From NCBI GenBank assembly GCA_039105265.1, contig JAPFFF010000008.1:992001-1056000 (forward strand): DNA of 64,000 nucleotides, in the 5' to 3' direction. The position numbers and the translations under genes are program-made. The stretch is from Tritrichomonas musculus (lineage: Eukaryota > Parabasalia > Tritrichomonadida > Tritrichomonadidae). The notes under the pieces were generated by a model. It was not told the origin of the DNA. It worked only from the letters and a program-made list of their open reading frames with translations, and did no database searches. Below, piece after piece: positions 18,600 to 27,918 of the stretch (positions are counted from its first letter, which is position 1; each line of letters starts with the position of its first letter).

Positions 18600-19433
18600 A
18601 TGACAAAAATGCACGACAGCCTTCCGATTCGTTTATTTACGATTGAGTCATTAGAAGTTTTGTTATATGCAGAACTTTATGCAGAAGCATCTTATTTTTT
18701 ACCTTTTGTATTATTGAATGAAGTTTTATCAACCCAAAATTTAACAGTTGATGAACGTGTAGATTTTCTAGAAATAATAACTTTTTATTGTAAATATTAC
18801 AAAATGCTATATGAAAAAACTTCAAAAAGTGACAGGGCAAATTTGATTGGGAAAAACAAAACTGTTTTGTTTGATTTAAATTTGATAGACGATCTTTTAA
18901 CCACCACTTTGTCAATTAATACAGTTCTGAATAGCAACTATGATGTCATATCACTTAACAGAATAGGTACTAACCCGTTAGAACATCACTTTGGTCTTAT
19001 TCGTTTGCGTTGTAAATTTAAACACGATTTTGAAAAATTTGTTGAAGAAGAAGTTAAAATTAAAATTATTGACGAAATTGAAAAAATGACTATTGGCAAT
19101 TTGATCCAGCATAGAAAAAGCAGTTATGGTGAAATTGTTGTTTTAGATGACGATTATCCTCATGGTGAGAAGTCCAAGTTTTTTAATAGTGAAATGGCAC
19201 TTTCAATATTATGGAAATTTGGACTTCCTACAAATAAAATCAAAAAAGTTACTAATTGCTTTAATGAAGAAGCTTACATAGAATTTATTTCAAAAATTAA
19301 AAATGCAAAAAGTTATCATAACATCAAAAAACGTCAAACAATTATAAATTCTCTGGATTTAACAATTGGACATTCATCAGGAGCTTATATTAAGCAAAGA
19401 TTAGAAGAAAAACCATTGATTCCAGACGATTAA
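18600..19433 (+). CDS. Transposase-like fragment next to Polinton 1 (5' part lost)
   Basis: A 277-residue frame from the first ATG outside the Polinton. The frame stays open back through the junction and into the terminal repeat, so the original gene probably extended further left and was cut by the insertion. A stretch reading GTNPLEHHFGLIRLRC resembles the LENFFG-IR segment near the C-terminus of P-element/THAP9-type transposases. Around it are helical, Lys/Glu-rich regions. That similarity is short and the call is tentative; it could instead be an unrelated trichomonad family. No zinc-finger or N-terminal DNA-binding part is present. Codon use is AT-rich like the host island. Confidence 0.4.
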   Translation: MTKMHDSLPIRLFTIESLEVLLYAELYAEASYFLPFVLLNEVLSTQNLTVDERVDFLEIITFYCKYYKMLYEKTSKSDRANLIGKNKTVLFDLNLIDDLLTTTLSINTVLNSNYDVISLNRIGTNPLEHHFGLIRLRCKFKHDFEKFVEEEVKIKIIDEIEKMTIGNLIQHRKSSYGEIVVLDDDYPHGEKSKFFNSEMALSILWKFGLPTNKIKKVTNCFNEEAYIEFISKIKNAKSYHNIKKRQTIINSLDLTIGHSSGAYIKQRLEEKPLIPDD

Positions 19434-21078
19434 TAAACATTTACACATAATTTTGATTTTTTTATTTTAAAATATTTTAAAGTGAAGGAAAAAGATAAAT
19501 GCTATCGATATATTGATTGTTTGAAGATCTGATATGATAATGATATTATTTGATGGTTTCACACTTTATGAATTTTTTTGAAAAAAATTATTTTGCATTA
19601 AATAATTATATATTTAGAATCATTTATTCAAATATATATCACTGTTAAGAATAAAAAAAATCAATTTTTTAATTTTGTTTATTTGAATTAACTCATTGAA
19701 AAAAGTCAGATTTTCAACTTTTTGAATAAATTATTAATTTATAAATATCTTTATATTTACCCGAATACTTTTCAAATAAAAATATGATATACCATTGCGT
19801 CAATATAATTAAAATCATATTTGAAATAAAAAAATTTTTGTCGAGAATGTTACTAGTGAGAAGTACTCTAAAAAATCAATTTTTTATTTAAATAAAATTG
19901 GTATTTTCCATCACTCGCTTACTATATCATTAAACATACTTTATAATTCTCCAATATAAGAAGAAAATATTGATTTTTGATGAAATTGCTGATAATATTT
20001 TAATTTTTGAAAATACGCAAAAAAATGTATTTCCCTATCATTTATACATTCTTTTAAGCATAATTAACAATTTGATATCAAAATACTTTAAATCGATTTA
20101 CTAGATGTTGAGTTATCAATAGTTGCTACAAAAAAAGTTTCATTCATTTTCTCACGTTATTTTTTCAATTGAATTAGATGCTTTCGAATTATTTCCATCA
20201 CTAACATAAATCATAATTATATCAACTGTAAAATGGATTGGAATTGGTGTTTTTCATAGATGTTCATAATTAAGACAAATTTCATTTTCAAGTCCATCTT
20301 TAACATCTATAGGAAATTAAGTATTCAATATATGCTCATCATTAACCAGCAGACCATATGCCAATGAATATAATTTCAATTAATAATTTTTTTTTTTTGA
20401 AATAAAAAAGTATTAATATCATCAATTAAAATGTTTTGATTTAATATTAAAAAACTACTTTTTAATATTACATTAAACAATTTTGAAAGAGATATTAGAA
20501 AAATTATATTAGTTTAGCAATAATAGGTAAAACATGAAAATAAATATATATACTATATCATTATATCACCAAAAACAAATTTTATACTTTTGAGTTCTTA
20601 ATTTTCATTCTTTTCCAAAAAATTTACATTTTATAAATTCAGTAAAATGTAAAATGTAAAATTTGTTATTCTACAAAAATAACAACACTTGTTAATCATT
20701 TGTCATAATTAGAAATGTCATAACATTTTATTGAAAATCATTTTTACAATTTCAACTTTATACTTCATTACATTTATTTGAAAATAAATAATTTTTTGAA
20801 TGGTTCCATTTATGTTTTAAATGACAGCTCATTTTATTGAATTTTTTTAGTTTTACAATTTTGTATTGACTATTTGGCCTCAACCTATTTAAATTGAATT
20901 TCTGTTTTATATAAAATTGTTCAAAAAAAAAAAAAAAAAAAAAAAAAAAAGAATGAATGAATATAAATAAAAAAAGATCAAATATTTTTTTACATTTGAA
21001 TATTAATATTTGTTTTATTATGATTGATATTAAGGATTATTTTATAAAAAATCCAAAATCTAAAATATTACCAAAGAA
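19434..21078. other. AT-rich intergenic region, no gene seen
   Basis: About 1.6 kb of very AT-rich DNA between two convergent genes. It holds homopolymer tracts, including a run of 28 A near 20923-20950, and no frame with recognisable content on either strand. I saw no clear inverted or direct repeat here. Confidence 0.6.
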
Positions 21079-21783
21079 TTATTCATTTCCTACAATTTTC
21101 TGATTATTTTCTATGTTTTGGCTCCCTTCATTATTTTGGTTTATACTAGAATTTTCGTTTTCGCTTTTAGGAATATCAAATAATGGAACGTCAATCGATG
21201 TGTAAGAGTAAAATAGCATACAAAGCCCAACCAATATCATGAAAACTAATGTAGGAATTCCAAAATTTTTACATAAATAGCTAGTAAAGTGATCAATTTG
21301 ACCGTTTGATTTATATTTTATAACTTTTGATTTAGTTTTTTCATACCATTTATCATAATCGGATTTTTTTCCATGTAATTCTGCCCATGCTCCAATATAT
21401 TCCAAAGAATTAATTAAATCGTCATAACATTTGATATCTGCTGCTATACCATTAATATATCTTGAAAGGCTTTCACCAGAATACGAATAACACATTGCTG
21501 AGGTAATAAAAGGTATAAATGCCGTTATATATGTCCAATTTACTACTTTATCAATGGATTCATTTTTATTAAGTAGAATAAACTCCACCCCCATAATAAT
21601 AATAATTATTAGAGAAACTACCCATGTAGCATATACAAAATTATATAGTGATTTAACAGATCCTTTGCCATGGGAATACCATGGCTTTATCTTAGTCCAC
21701 CAAATTAGAGTTGTAATGAATTCTCCAATTAATCCAACCATCAGCAGTATGATTAAAATCAGCTTCAATGTAGTTTTCTTCAT
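21079..21783 (-). CDS. Four-helix membrane protein, tetraspanin-like topology
   Basis: A 234-residue protein with four hydrophobic helices at about residues 7-29, 49-71, 83-101 and 168-190. The loop between helices 1 and 2 is short, and that between 3 and 4 is about 65 residues with charged helices. This is the topology of tetraspanins, a family that trichomonads have in large numbers on the plasma membrane and in extracellular vesicles. The hallmark CCG motif of the large loop is not seen, so I assign topology only. The C-terminal ~40 residues are polar, rich in Asn and Ser, and probably cytoplasmic. It lies 150 bases downstream of the kinase on the same strand, with a poly-A/T run between. 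Confidence 0.55.
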   Translation of the reverse strand: MKKTTLKLILIILLMVGLIGEFITTLIWWTKIKPWYSHGKGSVKSLYNFVYATWVVSLIIIIIMGVEFILLNKNESIDKVVNWTYITAFIPFITSAMCYSYSGESLSRYINGIAADIKCYDDLINSLEYIGAWAELHGKKSDYDKWYEKTKSKVIKYKSNGQIDHFTSYLCKNFGIPTLVFMILVGLCMLFYSYTSIDVPLFDIPKSENENSSINQNNEGSQNIENNQKIVGNE

Positions 21784-21856
21784 TTATTAAAATAAATATT
21801 TTTGTATATTCAAACAAAAAACTTAAGTAAACTATTTGAAAAGTTATTCTTATGCG

Positions 21857-21887
<31 letters not shown>

Positions 21888-21936
21888 TAGATCAATTTTC
21901 AAAATTTGAAAGTTATAAAATATTTTTTTTATTTAA

Positions 21937-24513
21937 TTAAGCAATTAAACAATCTGCTTCACTTGCTAATTCATTAAATTTTTTCATCGATGGCTTGTGA
22001 CCTTTTTGACCTGCCATTTGGTAGTAATTGCTAGCTTCAGTCTTATTTTTTATAACACCGCGTCCTTTTTCTAACATAAGTCCATAATTGTACATTGCTT
22101 CAACATGACCCTTATCAGCAGCACTTTTTAAGAATTTACAAGATTCTTCGAGATTTATATCAACACCTTTTCCATTTGCTAAAGCCATTCCAACATTAAA
22201 TAAACCTTCAACATCACCTTTATCTGCAGACTTTTTGTAATATTTATAAGATTCATTATAATCAACATTAACACCTTCCCCATTTTGTACCATTGAAGCA
22301 TAACAATTTATTGCAGGTTGGAAATCAAGATCAGCTGCTTTTTTGAAATAAAAAACAGCTTCTTTTTTGTTACATTCAGCGCCATCACCTTTTCGTATTA
22401 ATAATGCATAATTGTACATACTTTCTGCATCGCCATTTTCTGCTGCCTTTTTATAGTATAAACAAGCACCAATTTTATTAGCTGGTCCTCCTTTATCATT
22501 AATTAATATATCACCATATTTTTTCATTGATTCTACATGACCACCATCTGCTGCCATTTTGTAGTAAACACGTGCTTCTTTTATATTTATTGGTATTCCT
22601 ATTCCTTCTTCAGATGATACTGCATATCGAAACATAGCATTTACATTGCCTTTATCAGCAGCTTTTTTAAAGCATTTAGCAGCTTCTGTTTTATCAACTT
22701 GAATTCCTTGACCATAAAATAGCATTACTCCATATATATAAATGCTTGAAGGATTATCCAAATCTGCACACTTTTTAAAATAATAGCAGGCCATTGGATA
22801 ATCTTTCTCAATATCTTTGCCCGCGTAAAGTAAATGTGCATATTTGTACATTGCATTAAAAAATCCTTTTTCTGCAGCATGTTTATATAATCGAATGGAT
22901 TCTTTAATATCTTGCTTAACACCTTTACCAGAATATAGGTCTTGTGCATATAATGTTATCAATTCTAGGTTTCCTGAATCTACCACTTTTTGGTAATATT
23001 TTTGTGATTTTGCGATATTTTTATGATTACAAGAACTGCTCAAAATCTGAGCATATTCATACGAGGCTTTTATTGAACCTTTTTTGGCTGCTTCTTTAAG
23101 TAATTTTTTACCTTTTTTCTTATCAGTGTCATATAATATAATAGCATAGTTGGTCATTGCTTCAATTTGGCCTTCATCGGATGCTTTTTTATAATATTTC
23201 ATAGCTTCTTCTTTATTCATTGAAATCCCTATACCTTTTTCCAAATTTAGTCCATAATGAAAAATAGCATCCACATGACCTTTATCAGCTGCCATTTTGT
23301 AATAATGAGTAGCTTTTTCTATATCAATATCACAACCTTCTCCTTTCTCAAGCATTAAAGCATAGTTATACATTGCTTCAACATGACCTTTATCTGATGC
23401 AAGTTTACAGAATTTAAAGGCTTCTTTAAAATCAACTGAAACATCTTTTCCATGATAATATTTATCATATTGTTTGAAAAAGTTTTCTGCTTCTTCTAAT
23501 TCTTCAGTTTGTAATTCATTTGTTTCATTTTCATCATCCAATATTTTTTTCATTTTGATGTAATCTGTATATGATAAAACTTTCTTTGATTCATCAAAAC
23601 TTTTTTTATATTCATTAATATAATCTGTGTATGATAAAAATTCATTTTCATCAACAAGATCAGTTATATAATCATGGTTGCTAACAAGTTCTTCAGTTAT
23701 TTCGGCAAAGGTTGGACGTGCTGATGGATTTTGATCCCAGCAACGTTCAATCAGATCTTTATATGAATCAGGAATAGTATATTTGAATTCTGGACGTTCT
23801 CCTTTTGCAATCTTTGACATTAAAACAAGCTGACCAATATCTTTAAATGGCTTTTCAAGAGTTACAATTTCATACACTATCATAGCAAACGCATAAACAT
23901 CACTAGCTGCTACAGCCTTGCCATCATAAGCTTCTGGTGGCATGTACATTAATGTTCCTTTGATATTTGCAGAAGATTGAGATATACTACCATACATTTC
24001 ATCAATCTTTGATAAACCAAAATCGGCTATTTTTGGATATAAATTTTCATCCATAAGGATATTATCAGGCTTGAGATCTCTGTGAATGATATTATGAGAA
24101 TGCAAGTAATCCATTGCAGAAGCTATCCCATAAATACAAATAAGTTTGTGTGTTGAATCCCATTGAGGATCAGCAAGTCCTTTCACTTCTAACTCAATAA
24201 AATTGCTTAATGAACCTCTTGGTAAATATTCAGTAACAATTACTGACTTTGGTTTATCTTCAAAATCAGTTTTACTATAGCCAATAAATTTGACGATTGA
24301 TGGATGATTTATTTTGGACATGATATTTACTTCACGAACTATATTTTTAGCACTGTCTTCAGTAATCTTATCTATTTCCAAATGAGAAATTTTGGCTGCA
24401 AATATTTCTTTACTTTTTATGTCTTTGACTTGGTAAACAGTGCCAAATGAACCTTTTCCAACTTGAGCTTTGAGTTTATATTGTTTAAGATCAAAGGTAT
24501 ATTCCTCTTCCAT
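21937..24513 (-). CDS. Protein kinase with C-terminal Sel1 repeats
   Basis: An 858-residue protein. Residues about 13-275 form a complete protein kinase domain: glycine loop GKGSFG (19-24), VAIK-like AAK with Lys41, helix-C Glu61, catalytic HRDLKPDN (144-151), DFG (164-166), a PPEAYDG in place of APE, and a C-terminal GERPEF/CWDQNPSARPTF typical of TKL-type kinases. A linker with a duplicated LSYTDYI motif (about 290-325) follows. Residues about 355-850 hold some 14 Sel1-like repeats of about 36 residues (YYKMAADKGHVEAM type). All catalytic residues are present, so it should be active. Sel1-repeat kinases form a large family in trichomonads; the repeats likely bind partner proteins. No signal peptide or membrane helix is seen. 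Confidence 0.93.
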   Translation of the reverse strand: MEEEYTFDLKQYKLKAQVGKGSFGTVYQVKDIKSKEIFAAKISHLEIDKITEDSAKNIVREVNIMSKINHPSIVKFIGYSKTDFEDKPKSVIVTEYLPRGSLSNFIELEVKGLADPQWDSTHKLICIYGIASAMDYLHSHNIIHRDLKPDNILMDENLYPKIADFGLSKIDEMYGSISQSSANIKGTLMYMPPEAYDGKAVAASDVYAFAMIVYEIVTLEKPFKDIGQLVLMSKIAKGERPEFKYTIPDSYKDLIERCWDQNPSARPTFAEITEELVSNHDYITDLVDENEFLSYTDYINEYKKSFDESKKVLSYTDYIKMKKILDDENETNELQTEELEEAENFFKQYDKYYHGKDVSVDFKEAFKFCKLASDKGHVEAMYNYALMLEKGEGCDIDIEKATHYYKMAADKGHVDAIFHYGLNLEKGIGISMNKEEAMKYYKKASDEGQIEAMTNYAIILYDTDKKKGKKLLKEAAKKGSIKASYEYAQILSSSCNHKNIAKSQKYYQKVVDSGNLELITLYAQDLYSGKGVKQDIKESIRLYKHAAEKGFFNAMYKYAHLLYAGKDIEKDYPMACYYFKKCADLDNPSSIYIYGVMLFYGQGIQVDKTEAAKCFKKAADKGNVNAMFRYAVSSEEGIGIPINIKEARVYYKMAADGGHVESMKKYGDILINDKGGPANKIGACLYYKKAAENGDAESMYNYALLIRKGDGAECNKKEAVFYFKKAADLDFQPAINCYASMVQNGEGVNVDYNESYKYYKKSADKGDVEGLFNVGMALANGKGVDINLEESCKFLKSAADKGHVEAMYNYGLMLEKGRGVIKNKTEASNYYQMAGQKGHKPSMKKFNELASEADCLIA

Positions 24514-26943
24514 AGATTAATACAATTAATGGAAAAAACCGAAGCTTAATTCAAATAAACTGAAACTAATTGTTAACTCAAAATTTAAATTTATATTTGC
24601 AATAAATAAATAATATATTATTTTTATCCATTATTTATTTTATAAAGAAAGATAACAGAGTTTTCGATCAATTCAAAACTAAATTCTATTAATTTCAATG
24701 ATAGCAGAAAATAAACCATTCAAACAAACGCGAATATTTTTTTTTTAAATATCTTTCAATTCAAAAAATTATATACAATAAAACTTTTTAAATTTATAAA
24801 AACTTTTTCATTAAAATGAAATGACATTTAAAATTTAATCAAAAAGTTATATATTTTTCAATTATTGAATATAATTAACCTTTTCAATAAAATGAAATGA
24901 CACGAGTGTTGTCAAATGAATATTTATATTTTTAATATATATTTTCAATTTAAGATATCTTAAAATTTTATTTTTGGTATTGATATAAAAAAGTTTATAA
25001 CGAAACTTTTTGAAAAGATTAATATTTTAATTAAAAAATGAAGCAAAATGAGCATTTATGGAAAATAAAAAGAACATTGTCTGTAAAATGATTGCTAAAC
25101 CTAATTTATTGAAAATCAAATTCAATTTTTTCTGATAAAAGTACCGATTTCGAGATCATGATCAATAAAATCATTAAAATCGATATGAGCCATTATTATA
25201 TATCATCAAACATGATTAGTTTACTGATTTATTTTGAGTCCTAGAAAGACTAGTTAGATTATTTTTTACATATAATTAGGCCTTTACGCCATAGCATAAA
25301 TGGCGTATACTTTTAAATTGATGTGGCGTATTTATGAAATGTGATATAAAAAATCATTCCATTTTCAAAGATCATTTGAAGATACTTAGTATCATATTTT
25401 TTTTTTTTTTTAATATAGAAATGAATTAATAAACTATGTTTATATTCTTACTAATTTTTTTTTATCTTTGTTTAAATTTAAAATGAATTTAATATTATCA
25501 TTTGATCAGAATCTAATATTCTTTATTTTATAAAATTTTAAAAGTCTTCTTATTCAAATAGCATGTGAACAGTATTATTAAAGAAAAAAAAATTGGATAA
25601 TTGAAAAAAAAAGTAAAATGGAAAATAGGGAAAAAAAATTTTCTGGAATATCATGATACATTTAATTATATTATGAATTCTAGCATATTATACTAATTTC
25701 TTTTGCGATATTTTGTGATTGTACATATATTTTGGAAAAAATTTGATAATTATTATTCTCACTTAAATGAGTATTTTCTAATTTTCAAAGAAAATTCGTA
25801 ATGTAGGAATACTAAGAATGTTAAAAGATAGTTTTTTAAGATAAATTTAAAAAATAAAAAAAGATATTAAATATAATAATTAATATATCCCAAAATTTCA
25901 AATGAGCCATTTTTTCGACTTGTAATATGAATTTGTTTATTGTTGTAATGATATAGGGCAATTAATAAGATAATATAAAGTGATTTTAATGAAAGGCGTA
26001 AAGGCGTGGCGAGAAGGGTAGAAACTAGCGAATTTATAATAAGTATGGTTATAATTAATATATTTTATTTAATGGCATATAATAAAATTAAATTATTAAT
26101 TTTGTTATATTTAATGCGCTAGAAAACAAGATATTACTATAAAAAATGATGACTTTTGAATTCAAATGCTGATCGTAATAGGCAAATTTTTAACTTTGAA
26201 TAATTTTGTTATAACTTTTCTATAAAAGCATTTTATTAATCATTTATATCATAAAATATATCATATATTTGCTTTTTGGTTGGTATAAATTGGATTTTAT
26301 TGCCTAATAAAGTTGGACTTAACTATTGTAAATAAAATTAGATATGAAATTTTTTTGATGATTTGATGAAATGAAGCTCCAAAACATAAAATATCCTATT
26401 GAATATTGATAATCATCATTAGAAATTTATATTTTTTAAAAAATTAACTTAAATAAGTAAATCATATTTCTATTACGAAAAATGTAGCGCACCAAATTCA
26501 GTGAAATTTAGCCATCAGAAAATGCATATATAATAAAGATGATTTTATCAATATTTCAAAAATTTGTTATGAAATTGGAGAGAAAAGAAAGATTTGAAAT
26601 TGAGAGGAAATCATGTAAAGTTCTCAATTCTGATTTTAAAAAACATAAATTTCTCATTTAAAACAATAATTATAATAAATCTAATAGATCAAAAATTTTA
26701 TTATATTTGTGCTTAATAAAAATTCAAACAATAAATATAAAATATTCAAAATCAATCGTTTTTCGAAATCAAAATTTTGAAAAAATTATAAACGGTTTAG
26801 TGTCTACCGTTCTGCGTGGCGTATTTACGCCTTTTTTAATTTTCTGAAGATTTCTGAGAACTTTTCTCAAATTTTGAATGTGGTGTTTTGGCGTGGCGTA
26901 TTTACACCACATGTCTCCAAATATTTGAAAAAATTATTAATTT
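24514..26943. other. AT-rich intergenic region with scattered GGCGTA words
   Basis: About 2.4 kb without a convincing gene. Most is AT-rich with homopolymer runs. Several short GC-richer islands carry the word GGCGTA or its complement: 25283-25325, 25996-26010, 26813-26830 and 26891-26905. GCGTGGCGTATTTAC occurs exactly twice in the last two. These may be decayed remains of the transposon family represented by the element at 26953-27116. Confidence 0.5.
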
Positions 26944-26952
26944 AGTTTCCAT

Positions 26953-27116
26953 GGCCAATCGTTTTTTTCTACGCCTTGAATTGCTGGATGAATCGGGAAG
27001 CCATTTGAGCTAAATATTTATGCATTATTTAGCAAAAATTGAATAAAAAATGTATAAAAAAGTATTCAAAAAGTTTAAAAGTTTTCAAAAAGTGGCGTAG
27101 AAAAATACGATTCCCC
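26953..27116. mobile_element. Mutator-like MITE with 9-bp target duplication
   Basis: A 164-bp non-autonomous DNA transposon. The two ends are 23-bp inverted repeats with three mismatches (left 26953-26975, right 27094-27116), built around AATCG...TTTCTACGCC. It is flanked by a perfect 9-bp direct repeat, AGTTTCCAT, at 26944-26952 and 27117-27125. A 9-bp duplication is typical of Mutator-like (MULE) transposons. The interior has no coding capacity, so movement would need a transposase supplied elsewhere. The ends and the duplication are read directly; the superfamily is inferred from duplication length. Confidence 0.8.
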
Positions 27117-27162
27117 AGTTTCCATAATTAATTTAAATTAATAGAATATTCAACTAATATTA

Positions 27163-27405
27163 CAGGGATGCTTATCGATAAACCGTTTTATTGGTCATCG
27201 GATGTTTATCGATAATCCGATAATATCGATAAAAAACCGTCCGATGAATGATGAGTATCGATAAATACGTTTTTCTAACCGTCCAATAAATGGTCTTATC
27301 GGAAGGTAACCGTCCGATAAATGGTCTCACGATCCGATGAATTGTTAAATTTTTATCGATAAAAAAATTATAATGCATTTTTTATTTATAAACATCGATA
27401 AAAAA
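27163..27405. repeat. TATCGATA-rich repeat cluster
   Basis: About 240 bases with six ATCGAT palindromes, mostly in the form TATCGATAA, together with repeated CCGTCCGATAAATGG-type units in both orientations. It begins with CAGGGATG, the same bases that start the hAT-like element at 31812, but I could not find a matching right end, so it may be a decayed transposon end. The frames inside it are not genes. Confidence 0.55.
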
Positions 27406-27918
27406 ATATAAATCATTAGTGATTTAATTAAGTATCATGTTATACATTGATTTTACTAAGTTAACGCATTAAAAAAACAAAAAAATAATAACAAATAAAA
27501 ATTCAAAATTATTATTACTAATTTTACATTAATTGTATCTATTTAAAGTAAAAAGCATTAAATTGATGGATGACAGCCAAAAATATTATGAAGTATTGTC
27601 AATACAACAATTTGGATATATTAAATTCTTGACTTTTTAGATATACTATTATTGATCAATGATTGACACTAAAAAACACTTGTAATAAGTCATAAATGAC
27701 GAAATATTGATTTAATTGAAAGTTATCATGATACATTTAATGTTAACAATCGACCATTTAATTTATCAAATTTTAAAAAAGTTTATGGACTCCAAAATGA
27801 TTTAAATGATGATAATTTAAATACAGAAGCAAAGGAAGAAAGAAACGATGTTAAAATAATAAATGTTGATGATAATATAAAAGCAGAAGAAAAAGAAGAA
27901 AGAAACGATGACAAAGTA

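Noticed and set aside
27172-27378. Small minus-strand frame with repeated RTVRP-like peptides
   Set aside because: It is a by-product of the TATCGATA/CCGTCCGAT repeats.
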